A DNA stretch of 15,372 bases from an uncultured Bacilli bacterium (lineage in GTDB: Bacteria; Bacillota_I; Bacilli_A; RF39; UBA660): assembly GCA_934167935.1 (NCBI GenBank), contig CAKPMH010000026.1, forward strand, positions 1 through 15,372, written 5' to 3'. Below, piece by piece: positions 6,203 to 13,336 of the stretch. The notes beneath the pieces are model-generated. The model was given only the letters and a program-made list of their open reading frames with translations. It searched no databases and had not been told where the DNA came from. A program made the position numbers and the translations under genes. The first letter of the stretch is position 1. Each line of letters starts with the position of its first letter.

Positions 6203-6652
6203 ATGATAAGATTCATTATTTAATATTTTATACGATCTATAAATTTGTTCTAACAATATTACTCTAAATAATTGATGTGGAAATGTTAATTTAGAAAATG
6301 ATAGTTTAAAATTACTTAAATTTTTAATTTCTTTATGTAATCCATATGATCCACCTATTATAAATGTTATATTTGAATTTTGAAGGAATATATTATCTAT
6401 TTTGCTTGCTAATTCATCACTTGTTAGTTCTTGACCCTCTATTTCTAATGTTATTATATAATCTTTTTCTGTTATTGCTTTTAATATTAGTTCTTTTTCT
6501 TTTTCTAATATTATGTTTATATTATTGTTATTAATATCTTGTAATTCTATTATTTCTAATTTTGTATATTTGGATAATCGTTTTTGATATTCTGATATGG
6601 CATCTTTTAAATATTTTTCTTTTATTTTTCCTACACATATTATTTTTATCAT
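6197..6652 (-). CDS. rlmH: 23S rRNA (pseudouridine1915-N3)-methyltransferase
   Basis: A SPOUT-class methyltransferase that uses SAM to methylate pseudouridine 1915 in helix 69 of 23S rRNA on assembled 70S ribosomes. At 151 residues it is close to the usual 155-160. It shows FIIGGSYGL (97-105) and the knotted SAM-binding C-terminus LTFPHQLFRVILLEQIYRS (122-140), and it ends in YHK as the family typically does. The start overlaps the walJ stop in an ATGA junction, implying translational coupling. The walJ-to-rlmH order is also found at the B. subtilis wal locus. It is the last gene of the rplI operon. Confidence 0.96.
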   Translation of the reverse strand: MIKIICVGKIKEKYLKDAISEYQKRLSKYTKLEIIELQDINNNNINIILEKEKELILKAITEKDYIITLEIEGQELTSDELASKIDNIFLQNSNITFIIGGSYGLHKEIKNLSNFKLSFSKLTFPHQLFRVILLEQIYRSYKILNNESYHK

Positions 6653-7398
6653 ATTTCTATTAACTCCGTATTCTCATCTTGTTTTGATATTATAACATTA
6701 TCAAAATTTAAATTTTCTTTTAATGTATTAAGAACTTTTTCCTCTGTATTATTTTCATGACTTAAGTGAATTAAAATTATTTTTTTTGTATCTTTTCCTA
6801 CATATTGTTTTAAATATTTTGAACACATTTCATTTGATAAATGGCCTCTATCACTTAATATTCTTTGTTTTAAGTAATATGGTTTATTGCTATTTTGAAG
6901 CATTTTAATATCATGATTACTTTCCATTATATAAATATTTTTATTTTCTAATTTTTCTTTATATTTTTTATTTATATATCCTGTATCAGTTATATAACTA
7001 ATTGTTTTATCATTTGCTTTAAAAATATAACCATTTGAATCAGATGCATCATGTGATGTTTTTATAATTTGTATTTCTAAATCTTTGATTTTAAAATCTT
7101 CATTTATTATTTCATAATTTTTTAAATCAAAAATTTCTTTTATATCTTTTAACATTTTTTCTGTTAAATATACTTTAGTATTGTATTTTTTTGTAAATAC
7201 TCTAAGTCCATTTATATGATCTACATGTGTATGAGTTAAAATTATTCCATCTATGTCTATAGCATTTATACCAAGACTTTCTAATTTTTTTTCTACATAT
7301 AATGTTGTCATTCCTAAGTCTACTAGTATTTTTGTATGAGTGGTTTCTATATATGAGCAATTTCCTTTTGAACCACTTGCTAAAACTGATACTTTCAT
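6649..7398 (-). CDS. walJ: MBL-fold metallohydrolase WalJ (YycJ)
   Basis: A 249-residue metallo-beta-lactamase-fold protein of the YycJ/WalJ group, which in B. subtilis has been linked to cell-wall/replication coordination and DNA repair as a likely nuclease. It opens LASGSKGNCSYI (6-17). It carries the metal motif HTHVDH (56-61), then H116 in TSHDA, D138 in ITDTG, and H211/H214 in IHLSHEN, consistent with two metal ions. It normally lies in the walRKHIJ operon, but the walR/walK kinase pair is absent here. Its AUG overlaps the dnaB stop by one base (TAATG) and its own stop overlaps rlmH. Confidence 0.92.
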   Translation of the reverse strand: MKVSVLASGSKGNCSYIETTHTKILVDLGMTTLYVEKKLESLGINAIDIDGIILTHTHVDHINGLRVFTKKYNTKVYLTEKMLKDIKEIFDLKNYEIINEDFKIKDLEIQIIKTSHDASDSNGYIFKANDKTISYITDTGYINKKYKEKLENKNIYIMESNHDIKMLQNSNKPYYLKQRILSDRGHLSNEMCSKYLKQYVGKDTKKIILIHLSHENNTEEKVLNTLKENLNFDNVIISKQDENTELIEI

Positions 7399-8744
7399 TA
7401 TTCTGCTGGTGCTTCTTTATTTATAAAGTTTACAAATGTACTAGTATCTCTTTTAAATATTAAATCTATAGTTGCTGTTGGACCATTACGATGTTTTCTC
7501 ATAATAAATTCACTTTTACTTGTATTTTCATCTATAGCAGATTCTTTATTATAATAGTCATCTCTATATAAAAATGCTACTATATCTGCATCTTGTTCTA
7601 TTGAACCGGATTCCCTTAAATCACTTAGAATTGGTCTTTTATCATCTCTTGAATCTACGGAACGTGAAAGTTGTGCTAAGGCAACAACTGGTATTTTAAG
7701 TTCCATTGCAAGTGTTTTTAAACTTCTTGAAATTTCTGAAATTTCTTGTTGACGGTTTCCAGCGTATTTTGAGTCAATGCTTATTAATTGAAGATAATCT
7801 ATTAAAACCATAGCTAAATCTCCTTCTGCATAAAGTCTTCTTGCTTTTGCTCTAATTTCTCCTATTGTTATACCTGGTGTATCATCTATATAAATATTTG
7901 TTTCTGCTAGGCGTGAAATTGCTTCATTTACTCTTTTCCAATCACTATGTTCTAATTTTCCTTTAGCTAAATTAACACCATTTATTTGCCCTGCTGATGA
8001 TAACATACGCATAGCAAGTTGTTCTGCTCCCATTTCTAGGTTAAATAGTGCTACTTTTTTTCCTGTATTCATAGCTACATTTGTAACTAAATTAAGGGCA
8101 AATGCTGTTTTTCCCATTGCTGGTCTTGCAGCAATTATTATTAATTGACTTTCATGAAGACCACTTGTAAGTTTATCTAAATCATAAAAACCTGTTGGAA
8201 TTCCTGTTATATCTCCTTTTGTTTCTGATAACTTTTCTAGATTAGCTTGTGTTTTAAATAATACTTCTTGAATTGGTCTAAATTCACTACCATTTCTTGA
8301 TTTAGATAAATTCATCATATTTTTTTCAGATTTATCTAATAATTCATTTACTGAATCTTGCCAATTATATCCGTCTGTTTCTATAGCAATAGCTGTTTCT
8401 ATTAATCTTCTTCTTATTGCCTTTTCTTCTACTATTTTTATATATTCTTCTACATTAGCAGCACTTGGTACTATTGTTGTTAATTCACTTAGATATTCTA
8501 CTCCACCTACATTAACTAATTGTTTTCGGTTATTAAGTTCCGATGTTACTATAGTTAAATCAATTGGTTTTCCTGCTTCTGCTAAATCTTTTATACATTC
8601 AAATATTTTAGCATGCCTATCATCATAAAATAAATCTTTATTTAATGATTCAATACATGTTTGTAATGCTTTTTTGCTAAAAAACATTGATCCAAGTACA
8701 CATTGTTCGGCAATTATGTCATTTGGCATTACTTTTGTGTTCAT
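7398..8744 (-). CDS. dnaB: Replicative DNA helicase DnaB (DnaC in Bacillus)
   Basis: Hexameric ATP-driven helicase that unwinds DNA at the replication fork and interacts with primase. The 448-residue length is typical. The N-terminal domain (about 8-110) begins PNDIIAEQCVLGSM. The RecA-like core has Walker A ARPAMGKT (206-213), FNLEMGAEQL (234-243), Walker B VLIDYLQLI (313-321), ALAQLSRSVDSR (355-366), and the C-terminal RKHRNGPT (416-423) arginine-rich motif. No intein or insertion is visible. A few residues differ if the start is M6, but the first AUG has AAGGAA upstream within rplI. Only seven bases separate it from rplI, matching the rplI-dnaC region of B. subtilis. Confidence 0.98.
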   Translation of the reverse strand: MNTKVMPNDIIAEQCVLGSMFFSKKALQTCIESLNKDLFYDDRHAKIFECIKDLAEAGKPIDLTIVTSELNNRKQLVNVGGVEYLSELTTIVPSAANVEEYIKIVEEKAIRRRLIETAIAIETDGYNWQDSVNELLDKSEKNMMNLSKSRNGSEFRPIQEVLFKTQANLEKLSETKGDITGIPTGFYDLDKLTSGLHESQLIIIAARPAMGKTAFALNLVTNVAMNTGKKVALFNLEMGAEQLAMRMLSSAGQINGVNLAKGKLEHSDWKRVNEAISRLAETNIYIDDTPGITIGEIRAKARRLYAEGDLAMVLIDYLQLISIDSKYAGNRQQEISEISRSLKTLAMELKIPVVALAQLSRSVDSRDDKRPILSDLRESGSIEQDADIVAFLYRDDYYNKESAIDENTSKSEFIMRKHRNGPTATIDLIFKRDTSTFVNFINKEAPAE

Positions 8745-8751
8745 TATATCA

Positions 8752-9195
8752 CTATTCCTTACTTACATTTACTTTAATTGTTGCTTTTACCTCTTTATGC
8801 AATTCTATATCTACATTATGAAAACCTAAACTAGTTATTGGATTTTCTAATAATATTTTTGTTTTTTCTATATTATATCCTTTATTTTCTAATTCTTTTT
8901 TTATTTGTTTTGCAGATATTTGTCCAAACATTTTATCTGATGTTCCTGTTTTTACTTTAAATTTTAAAGTAATTTTTTCAAGTTCTTTTTTTAAATTTTT
9001 CATTTCACCTATTAATAGGTTTTCTTCTAATTTTCTTGTTTGAATAACGTTATTTAATTTTTTTATATTACTTTCAGTTGCTTTAACTGCTAATTTTTTA
9101 TTAATTAAAAAATTAGTTGCATATCCATCACTTACTTCTATTATTTCATCCTTTTTTCCTTGTCCTTTTACATCTTTTAATAATATTACTTTCAT
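8752..9195 (-). CDS. rplI: 50S ribosomal protein L9
   Basis: Large-subunit protein that binds 23S rRNA near the L1 stalk and helps maintain reading frame. The 147 residues show the N-terminal RNA-binding domain [18 protein letters not shown] (1-18) with the signature continuing [16 protein letters not shown] (22-37). The long connecting helix spans about 41-75, and the C-terminal domain about 80-147. The family's usual FLIPKGLA reads FLINKKLA here, a minor change. It has an AGAAGGAGA ribosome site and its own promoter, and it leads the rplI-dnaB-walJ-rlmH operon. Confidence 0.97.
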   Translation of the reverse strand: MKVILLKDVKGQGKKDEIIEVSDGYATNFLINKKLAVKATESNIKKLNNVIQTRKLEENLLIGEMKNLKKELEKITLKFKVKTGTSDKMFGQISAKQIKKELENKGYNIEKTKILLENPITSLGFHNVDIELHKEVKATIKVNVSKE

Positions 9196-9217
9196 GTTAT
9201 CTCCTTCTCAACTTTTT

Positions 9218-9246
9218 ATTATACTAAATTTATTTTTATTTTTCTA
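9218..9246 (-). promoter_or_regulatory. Promoter of the rplI-dnaB-walJ-rlmH operon
   Basis: TATAAT (9218-9223) with a weaker -35, TAGAAA (9241-9246), 17 bases upstream, in the gap after whiA. The -10 ends 22 bases before the rplI AUG. No terminator hairpin is visible after whiA, so some read-through from whiA is likely. Confidence 0.5.
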
Positions 9247-9247
9247 G

Positions 9248-10156
9248 TTATTTATCTCTTATTTTTTGAGCTAAATTTTTTATTTTGTTTATTCTGTGAT
9301 ATATTCCTGATTTTGTTATTTTATTACCTGTTTCCATCGTTATTATTTCACTTAATTCTGTTAATGAAACTTCTGGATATTTTTTTCTATAATTTATGGT
9401 TTCTTTTGTTTTGTCATCTAAAAGATTTAAAGCATCATTTTCTTCTATAATTTTTATATCTTTTAATTGGTTATTAGCAGTTTCTATTATTTTATCTACA
9501 TTTGCTTGTTCACAATTATTTAATCTATTTGTCATATTTTTATGATCTCTATATATTCTTATATCTTCATAATAAAATACTGCATTTATAGCTTTTATTA
9601 TTCTTAAAAAATCACTTATCTTTTCTGCTTCTTTTATATAAACCATATATTTATTTTCTCTTTTTATAACTTTACTATTTAATCTATATTCGTTAAGTAA
9701 TTTACAAATAAAATCTGCATATTCTTTTGTTTGTAACGTAAATTCTAAATGATATCTTGATTTTTTTGGATCATTTATACTTCCACTTCCTAAGAAAACA
9801 CCTCTTAAATAGATTCTTTTTAATTCATCTTCTTCATATATATATCTTTCTGGTAGTTCCTTTATTAAGGATAATTTATTTTTTATTTCTTGTTCTTTTT
9901 TATTTATTTCTAATATATAAATATATTTTTTATTAAAATTATAACCTCGTCTAACAGTTATTTTTGCATTGATATTAAATAATTCTCTTATAAATTTAAA
10001 TATACATCTTGCTACACTTGCATTTTCTGTTATTATTTTTATATTTGTATCTGATATATTTGTATTTTTTATAAGTGCTGACAATTCTGTTATTTTTTCT
10101 ATTTCATCTAATTCAAATTTACTTAATTCATTTTTTACTATGCTTGTAAATGACAT
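9248..10156 (-). CDS. whiA: WhiA family protein (cell division / sporulation regulator)
   Basis: WhiA is a DNA-binding protein widespread in Gram-positive bacteria: a sporulation regulator in Streptomyces and a factor affecting division and chromosome segregation in B. subtilis. The 302 residues show an N-terminal MSFTSIVKNEL, a degenerate LAGLIDADG-homing-endonuclease-type domain including YLRGVFLGSGSI (116-127) and YHLEFTLQT (135-143), the linker motif NRLNNCEQANVDK (210-222), and a C-terminal helix-turn-helix (about 262-292). The conserved catalytic acids of true homing endonucleases are not expected in this family. It directly follows glmR, as in the B. subtilis rapZ-glmR-whiA cluster, but with its own terminator-promoter gap. 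No crh follows. Confidence 0.95.
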   Translation of the reverse strand: MSFTSIVKNELSKFELDEIEKITELSALIKNTNISDTNIKIITENASVARCIFKFIRELFNINAKITVRRGYNFNKKYIYILEINKKEQEIKNKLSLIKELPERYIYEEDELKRIYLRGVFLGSGSINDPKKSRYHLEFTLQTKEYADFICKLLNEYRLNSKVIKRENKYMVYIKEAEKISDFLRIIKAINAVFYYEDIRIYRDHKNMTNRLNNCEQANVDKIIETANNQLKDIKIIEENDALNLLDDKTKETINYRKKYPEVSLTELSEIITMETGNKITKSGIYHRINKIKNLAQKIRDK

Positions 10157-10171
10157 TTTATCACCAATTTA

Positions 10172-10200
10172 ATTATACTATAAAAAAAGAGTTTTTTAAA
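10172..10200 (-). promoter_or_regulatory. Promoter of whiA
   Basis: TATAAT (10172-10177) with TTTAAA (10195-10200) 17 bases upstream. The -35 falls in the loop and 3' arm of the glmR terminator. The seventh base after the -10 is the first G of the GGTGAT ribosome site, so the mRNA would start at its own Shine-Dalgarno sequence. Confidence 0.5.
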
Positions 10201-10204
10201 CTCT
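10182..10204 (-). terminator. Intrinsic terminator of glmR
   Basis: AGAGTTT (10198-10204 on the transcript strand) pairs with AAACTCT (10188-10194) around three A, followed by seven T (10182-10188). It lies 11 bases after the glmR stop. Confidence 0.8.
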
Positions 10205-10215
10205 AATAAGAATTA

Positions 10216-11160
10216 TTATTTTACTAAATATGAATATATATCTAGTGACAATTTTTCTACATTATGTCTAATAACATCATCTTTTATTGTTACATAATTA
10301 TTTTCTATTAATTCTGTATTCATATTATTTATTTCATTCCTATCTAATATTACAGGATCTTTTTGTTCTAATGTTGCATATTTTGTAGCTATTTCATGAC
10401 TAATTATTCCATTATTTGCAATAACAACATCTATTTTATGTTTTCCTAAATAATCATTTATTTTTTTTAGATGATCACTTGTTTTCATATTATCTGTTTC
10501 ACCTGGTTGTGTTACCATATTACATACATACATTATTTTTTTACTTGATTTATCTAATGATTTAATTATCTCTCTACATATTAAATTTGGAATAATACTT
10601 GTATATAAACTTCCCATACTAAGTATTATTAAATCTGCTGTTTCAATTGAATGTTTTACTTCTTCACATATTTTTGGTTCTTCCATATAATATACTTTTT
10701 TTATTTTTTTATTTATACCTGTAATATTATGCTCTCCTACTACTTTTTCACCATCTGTCATTTCTCCTATTAATACAACATTATCTTCGGTTAAAGGTAA
10801 TACTCTTCCTTTTAAATTTAAAATTTTTGACAACACATCTATTCCATCTTTCATATTTCCAGTCATATTAGAAGTTGCTGTTAAAAGTAAATTTCCAACT
10901 GTATGGCCATTCAAATCACTTTTTGTTTTAAATCTATAATTTAATAGTTCCTCTACTAATGGTTCTGTTTCTGATAATGATACTAACACTTTTCTTATAT
11001 CTCCCATTGCTGGTATTTTAAATTCTTCTCTAAGTCTTCCTGTACTTGAACCGTCATCACATACTGATACTATTGCAGTTATTTCAACAGGAAAATTTTT
11101 TAAACCACTAAGTAGTGTTGACATTCCAGTTCCTCCACCTAGTATTACTACTTTTTTCAT
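10216..11160 (-). CDS. glmR: GlmR/YvcK gluconeogenesis factor (CofD-like fold)
   Basis: In B. subtilis GlmR (YvcK) binds UDP-GlcNAc and steers carbon into cell-wall precursors by stimulating GlmS; it is needed on gluconeogenic carbon sources. The 314 residues show the nucleotide-sugar-binding start VVILGGGTGMSTLL (4-17), CDDGSSTGRLREEF (34-47), AMGDIRKVL (51-59), GHTVGNLLL (85-93), GSLYTSIIPNL (183-193) and YVCNMVTQPGET (211-222). The usual GPGSLYTS reads SMGSLYTS here. The rapZ gene that precedes it in B. subtilis is absent between trxB and glmR. It appears to be its own transcription unit, with a promoter inside the trxB terminator and a terminator before whiA. Confidence 0.96.
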   Translation of the reverse strand: MKKVVILGGGTGMSTLLSGLKNFPVEITAIVSVCDDGSSTGRLREEFKIPAMGDIRKVLVSLSETEPLVEELLNYRFKTKSDLNGHTVGNLLLTATSNMTGNMKDGIDVLSKILNLKGRVLPLTEDNVVLIGEMTDGEKVVGEHNITGINKKIKKVYYMEEPKICEEVKHSIETADLIILSMGSLYTSIIPNLICREIIKSLDKSSKKIMYVCNMVTQPGETDNMKTSDHLKKINDYLGKHKIDVVIANNGIISHEIATKYATLEQKDPVILDRNEINNMNTELIENNYVTIKDDVIRHNVEKLSLDIYSYLVK

Positions 11161-11175
11161 GTTACCACCTATTTC

Positions 11176-11204
11176 ATTATACTATTAAAAAAAAGTTTTT
11201 TGAA
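11176..11204 (-). promoter_or_regulatory. Promoter of glmR
   Basis: TATAAT (11176-11181) with TTCAAA (11199-11204) 17 bases upstream. The -35 lies in the loop of the trxB terminator hairpin. The seventh base after the -10 is the first G of GGTGG, the ribosome site, so the predicted leader is only about nine bases. Confidence 0.5.
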
Positions 11205-11211
11205 CTTTTTT
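11187..11211 (-). terminator. Intrinsic terminator of the yvlD-lgt-trxB operon
   Basis: AAAAAAGTT (11203-11211 on the transcript strand) pairs with AACTTTTTT (11189-11197) around a 5-base loop and is followed by further T to 11187. It begins about ten bases after the trxB stop. Confidence 0.8.
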
Positions 11212-11221
11212 ATCAATTTTA

Positions 11222-12115
11222 TTAAAGAGTCAACTCTTTTTTTATATGATTTGCAGCAATTGCTCCTTCTGATGCTGCTGTAATTAATTGATATAATTCT
11301 TTTTTTATAACATCTCCAACAGCATATATTCCTTTTATATTTGTTTGCTCATTTTTATCAACTATTATATAGCCATTTTCCTGATTTAAATTTTTTATAT
11401 CAATTATATTAGGAATAAGACCAATATATATAAAAATTGCACTACATTCTAGATGTTTATTATTTTTTGTTTTAATACCTGTTATTTTATCTTCTTGACT
11501 CTTTATTAATTCTATTTCGTCATTATAAATTATTTCTATATTTTTTATATTTTCTACTTGTTGTTTTAGATATTCATCTGCTTTTAATTTATTGCTTCTA
11601 TTTATAATTGTTACATGCTTACAAATATTACTTAAATAAATACTTTCTTCTAAGGCACTATTTCCGCCACCTATTACAATTACGTTTTGATTTTTATAAA
11701 ACATTCCATCACAAGTAGCACAATAACTTATTCCTTTACCTATATATTTTTCTTCTCCTATATTAAGTGATTTAGGTTTTCTACCAGTTGCTATTATTAT
11801 TTTTTTTGTTTGATATTTATTACTTTTTGTTTCTACTTTTTTTATATTATTTTCATCTTTTATATTTATTACCTCTTCATAATTAACTTTTACACCTAAA
11901 TTATTTAATTGATTTAATAAAGAACTTGAAAATTCTGTTCCATCTATTTTTATTATTCCTGGATAATTTTCTATAGTTGATGCTTTTGTTATTTGTCCTC
12001 CTGGTATTTCTTTTTCTAATAATAATATTTTTAAATTATATCTTTTTAGATATATTGCTGATGTCATTCCTGATATTCCTGCTCCTATTATTATTACATC
12101 ATACAAATCATTCAT
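11222..12115 (-). CDS. trxB: Thioredoxin reductase-like flavoprotein
   Basis: FAD-dependent disulfide reductase that normally uses NADPH to reduce thioredoxin in the cytoplasm. The 297 residues show the FAD motif GAGISG (11-16), PGGQITKASTIENYPG (38-53), the redox-active YCATCDG (C132 and C135), the pyridine-nucleotide motif GGGNSALEE (149-157), and the FAD-closing YAVGDV (264-269). The segment that usually reads HRRDxxRA and grips the NADPH 2'-phosphate is NRSNKLKAD here (172-180). One arginine is replaced by Ser and another by Lys, so cofactor preference may differ. Its start overlaps lgt by 8 bases, with AAAGGAG inside lgt. Position matches the B. subtilis trxB to glmR neighbourhood. Confidence 0.93.
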   Translation of the reverse strand: MNDLYDVIIIGAGISGMTSAIYLKRYNLKILLLEKEIPGGQITKASTIENYPGIIKIDGTEFSSSLLNQLNNLGVKVNYEEVINIKDENNIKKVETKSNKYQTKKIIIATGRKPKSLNIGEEKYIGKGISYCATCDGMFYKNQNVIVIGGGNSALEESIYLSNICKHVTIINRSNKLKADEYLKQQVENIKNIEIIYNDEIELIKSQEDKITGIKTKNNKHLECSAIFIYIGLIPNIIDIKNLNQENGYIIVDKNEQTNIKGIYAVGDVIKKELYQLITAASEGAIAANHIKKELTL

Positions 12116-12884
12116 ATTTTTCTCCTTTTTTTATGTAATAAATAAATACTATAATTCCTATTAATATAAATAAAATTGATACTAATTGTGCTATTTTTAT
12201 ATTAAAAAACATTAAACTATCTGTACGTAATGATTCTATTAAAAATCTACCTATTCCATACCATATTAAATATATTGATGTTACTAATCCTTCTTTATTA
12301 ATTTTTGTATTTTTAATTACTAAGATAATTATTAAACCCATTAAATTCCATAAAGATTCATATAAAAATGTTGGATGATGATATTTTCCTTCAATGAACA
12401 TTCCATCTATAATAAATTTAGGTAAATGAATTTTTTTTAAAAACTCTAATGAAGTTACAGGTCCAAATGCTTCACCATTCATGAAATTTCCCCATCTACC
12501 TATTATTTGTCCAATTATAAGTCCAATCACCAAAATATCTAACATTTTTATAATTTTAATTTTATTTTTTTTAGAAAAATATAATAAACATATAAATCCA
12601 GCTATTATTCCACCATGGATAGCTAATCCACCTTCCCATACCTTTATAATATCAACTGGATACTTTAAATAATAATCTAAATTAAATAAAACATAATAAA
12701 TTCTTGCTCCTATTAATGATATTGGAATTGTATAAAAAAGAAAGTCTTCTATCTTTTCTTTTTTTATATTCTTTTCTTTTGCTTCTTTAAATACTAATGT
12801 ACATCCTATTATAAATGCAAATAATAATATTACTGAATACCAGTAAATATATATATTTCCTATTCTTAAAAATATTTGATTCAT
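12108..12884 (-). CDS. lgt: Prolipoprotein diacylglyceryl transferase
   Basis: Membrane enzyme that transfers diacylglycerol from phosphatidylglycerol to the lipobox cysteine of pre-lipoproteins, the first step in lipoprotein maturation. The 258 residues include about seven hydrophobic segments. Visible features are the Lgt signature GRWGNFMNGEAFG (129-141), with the essential arginine, WEGGLAIHGG (83-92) with H90, GARIYYV (59-65), and HHPTFLYES ahead of the later membrane segments. The start has an AAAGGAAAG ribosome site overlapping the end of yvlD, one base away. trxB begins inside its last codons. In B. subtilis lgt follows hprK near yvlD and uvrA/uvrB; hprK is missing here. Confidence 0.96.
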   Translation of the reverse strand: MNQIFLRIGNIYIYWYSVILLFAFIIGCTLVFKEAKEKNIKKEKIEDFLFYTIPISLIGARIYYVLFNLDYYLKYPVDIIKVWEGGLAIHGGIIAGFICLLYFSKKNKIKIIKMLDILVIGLIIGQIIGRWGNFMNGEAFGPVTSLEFLKKIHLPKFIIDGMFIEGKYHHPTFLYESLWNLMGLIIILVIKNTKINKEGLVTSIYLIWYGIGRFLIESLRTDSLMFFNIKIAQLVSILFILIGIIVFIYYIKKGEKYE

Positions 12885-12885
12885 A

Positions 12886-13293
12886 TTACTTTCCTTTCTT
12901 TATTATTGGTTTAATTATAATTTCATCCATTAATATATTCATTATAGATATTAAAATTGCTATTATAAATGGATGAAAAAATCCTTTTATAGTTAGATGA
13001 TTTCCAAATATAAAATCAACTATTTTTAATATAAATACATTTATACATGGATAAAATATTCCTAATGTTAATCCTGTTATTGGAATAGTTAATTTTACGA
13101 TAATTGGTTTAATTGTTTTATTTAATATATAAATTACTAATGATATTAAAATTCCAAATATTCCAAGATAACTATTATCAATTTGTATAGTATCTTTGAA
13201 TATCATTGACATTATAAGTAATATCAATGCATATCCTACTATATATATAGCTTTTTCTAATAATCTTATTTTTTTTAATCTTGATATTTTCAT
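12886..13293 (-). CDS. yvlD: YvlD-like four-TM membrane protein (phage holin IV superfamily)
   Basis: A 135-residue membrane protein with about four hydrophobic segments (roughly 14-32, 42-57, 66-95 and 106-122) and basic ends. The core KLTIPITGLTLGIFYPCINVFIL (67-89) matches the L-P-x-T-x-x-T-x-G-x-F...N pattern of the YvlD family, which is grouped with mycobacterial-type four-TM holins by fold but is chromosomal. No biochemical role is firmly known. In B. subtilis yvlD lies between uvrBA and hprK-lgt. Here it sits directly between uvrB and lgt, supporting the assignment. It leads the yvlD-lgt-trxB operon with an AGAGGT ribosome site and a promoter in the end of uvrB. Confidence 0.8.
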   Translation of the reverse strand: MKISRLKKIRLLEKAIYIVGYALILLIMSMIFKDTIQIDNSYLGIFGILISLVIYILNKTIKPIIVKLTIPITGLTLGIFYPCINVFILKIVDFIFGNHLTIKGFFHPFIIAILISIMNILMDEIIIKPIIKKGK

Positions 13294-13307
13294 ACTTTAT
13301 ACCTCTT

Positions 13308-13336
13308 ATTATACTATTATTATGATTTCATTTCAA
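13308..13336 (-). promoter_or_regulatory. Promoter of the yvlD-lgt-trxB operon
   Basis: TTGAAA (13331-13336) lies inside the last codons of uvrB, with TATAAT (13308-13313) exactly 17 bases downstream. It has one of the best -35 matches in the window. The -10 ends only 14 bases before the AUG, so the AGAGGT ribosome site would be at the 5' end of the mRNA or cut by it. Confidence 0.6.

Noticed and set aside
7398..12884. Mycoplasma-type genetic code (UGA = Trp), suggested by the base composition
   Set aside because: walJ and lgt end in TGA at sensible family positions, and Trp is TGG in dnaB and lgt.
12886..13293. Prophage holin
   Set aside because: The holin label comes only from superfamily grouping; the neighbours are housekeeping genes in the conserved uvrB-yvlD-lgt order and there are no phage genes.
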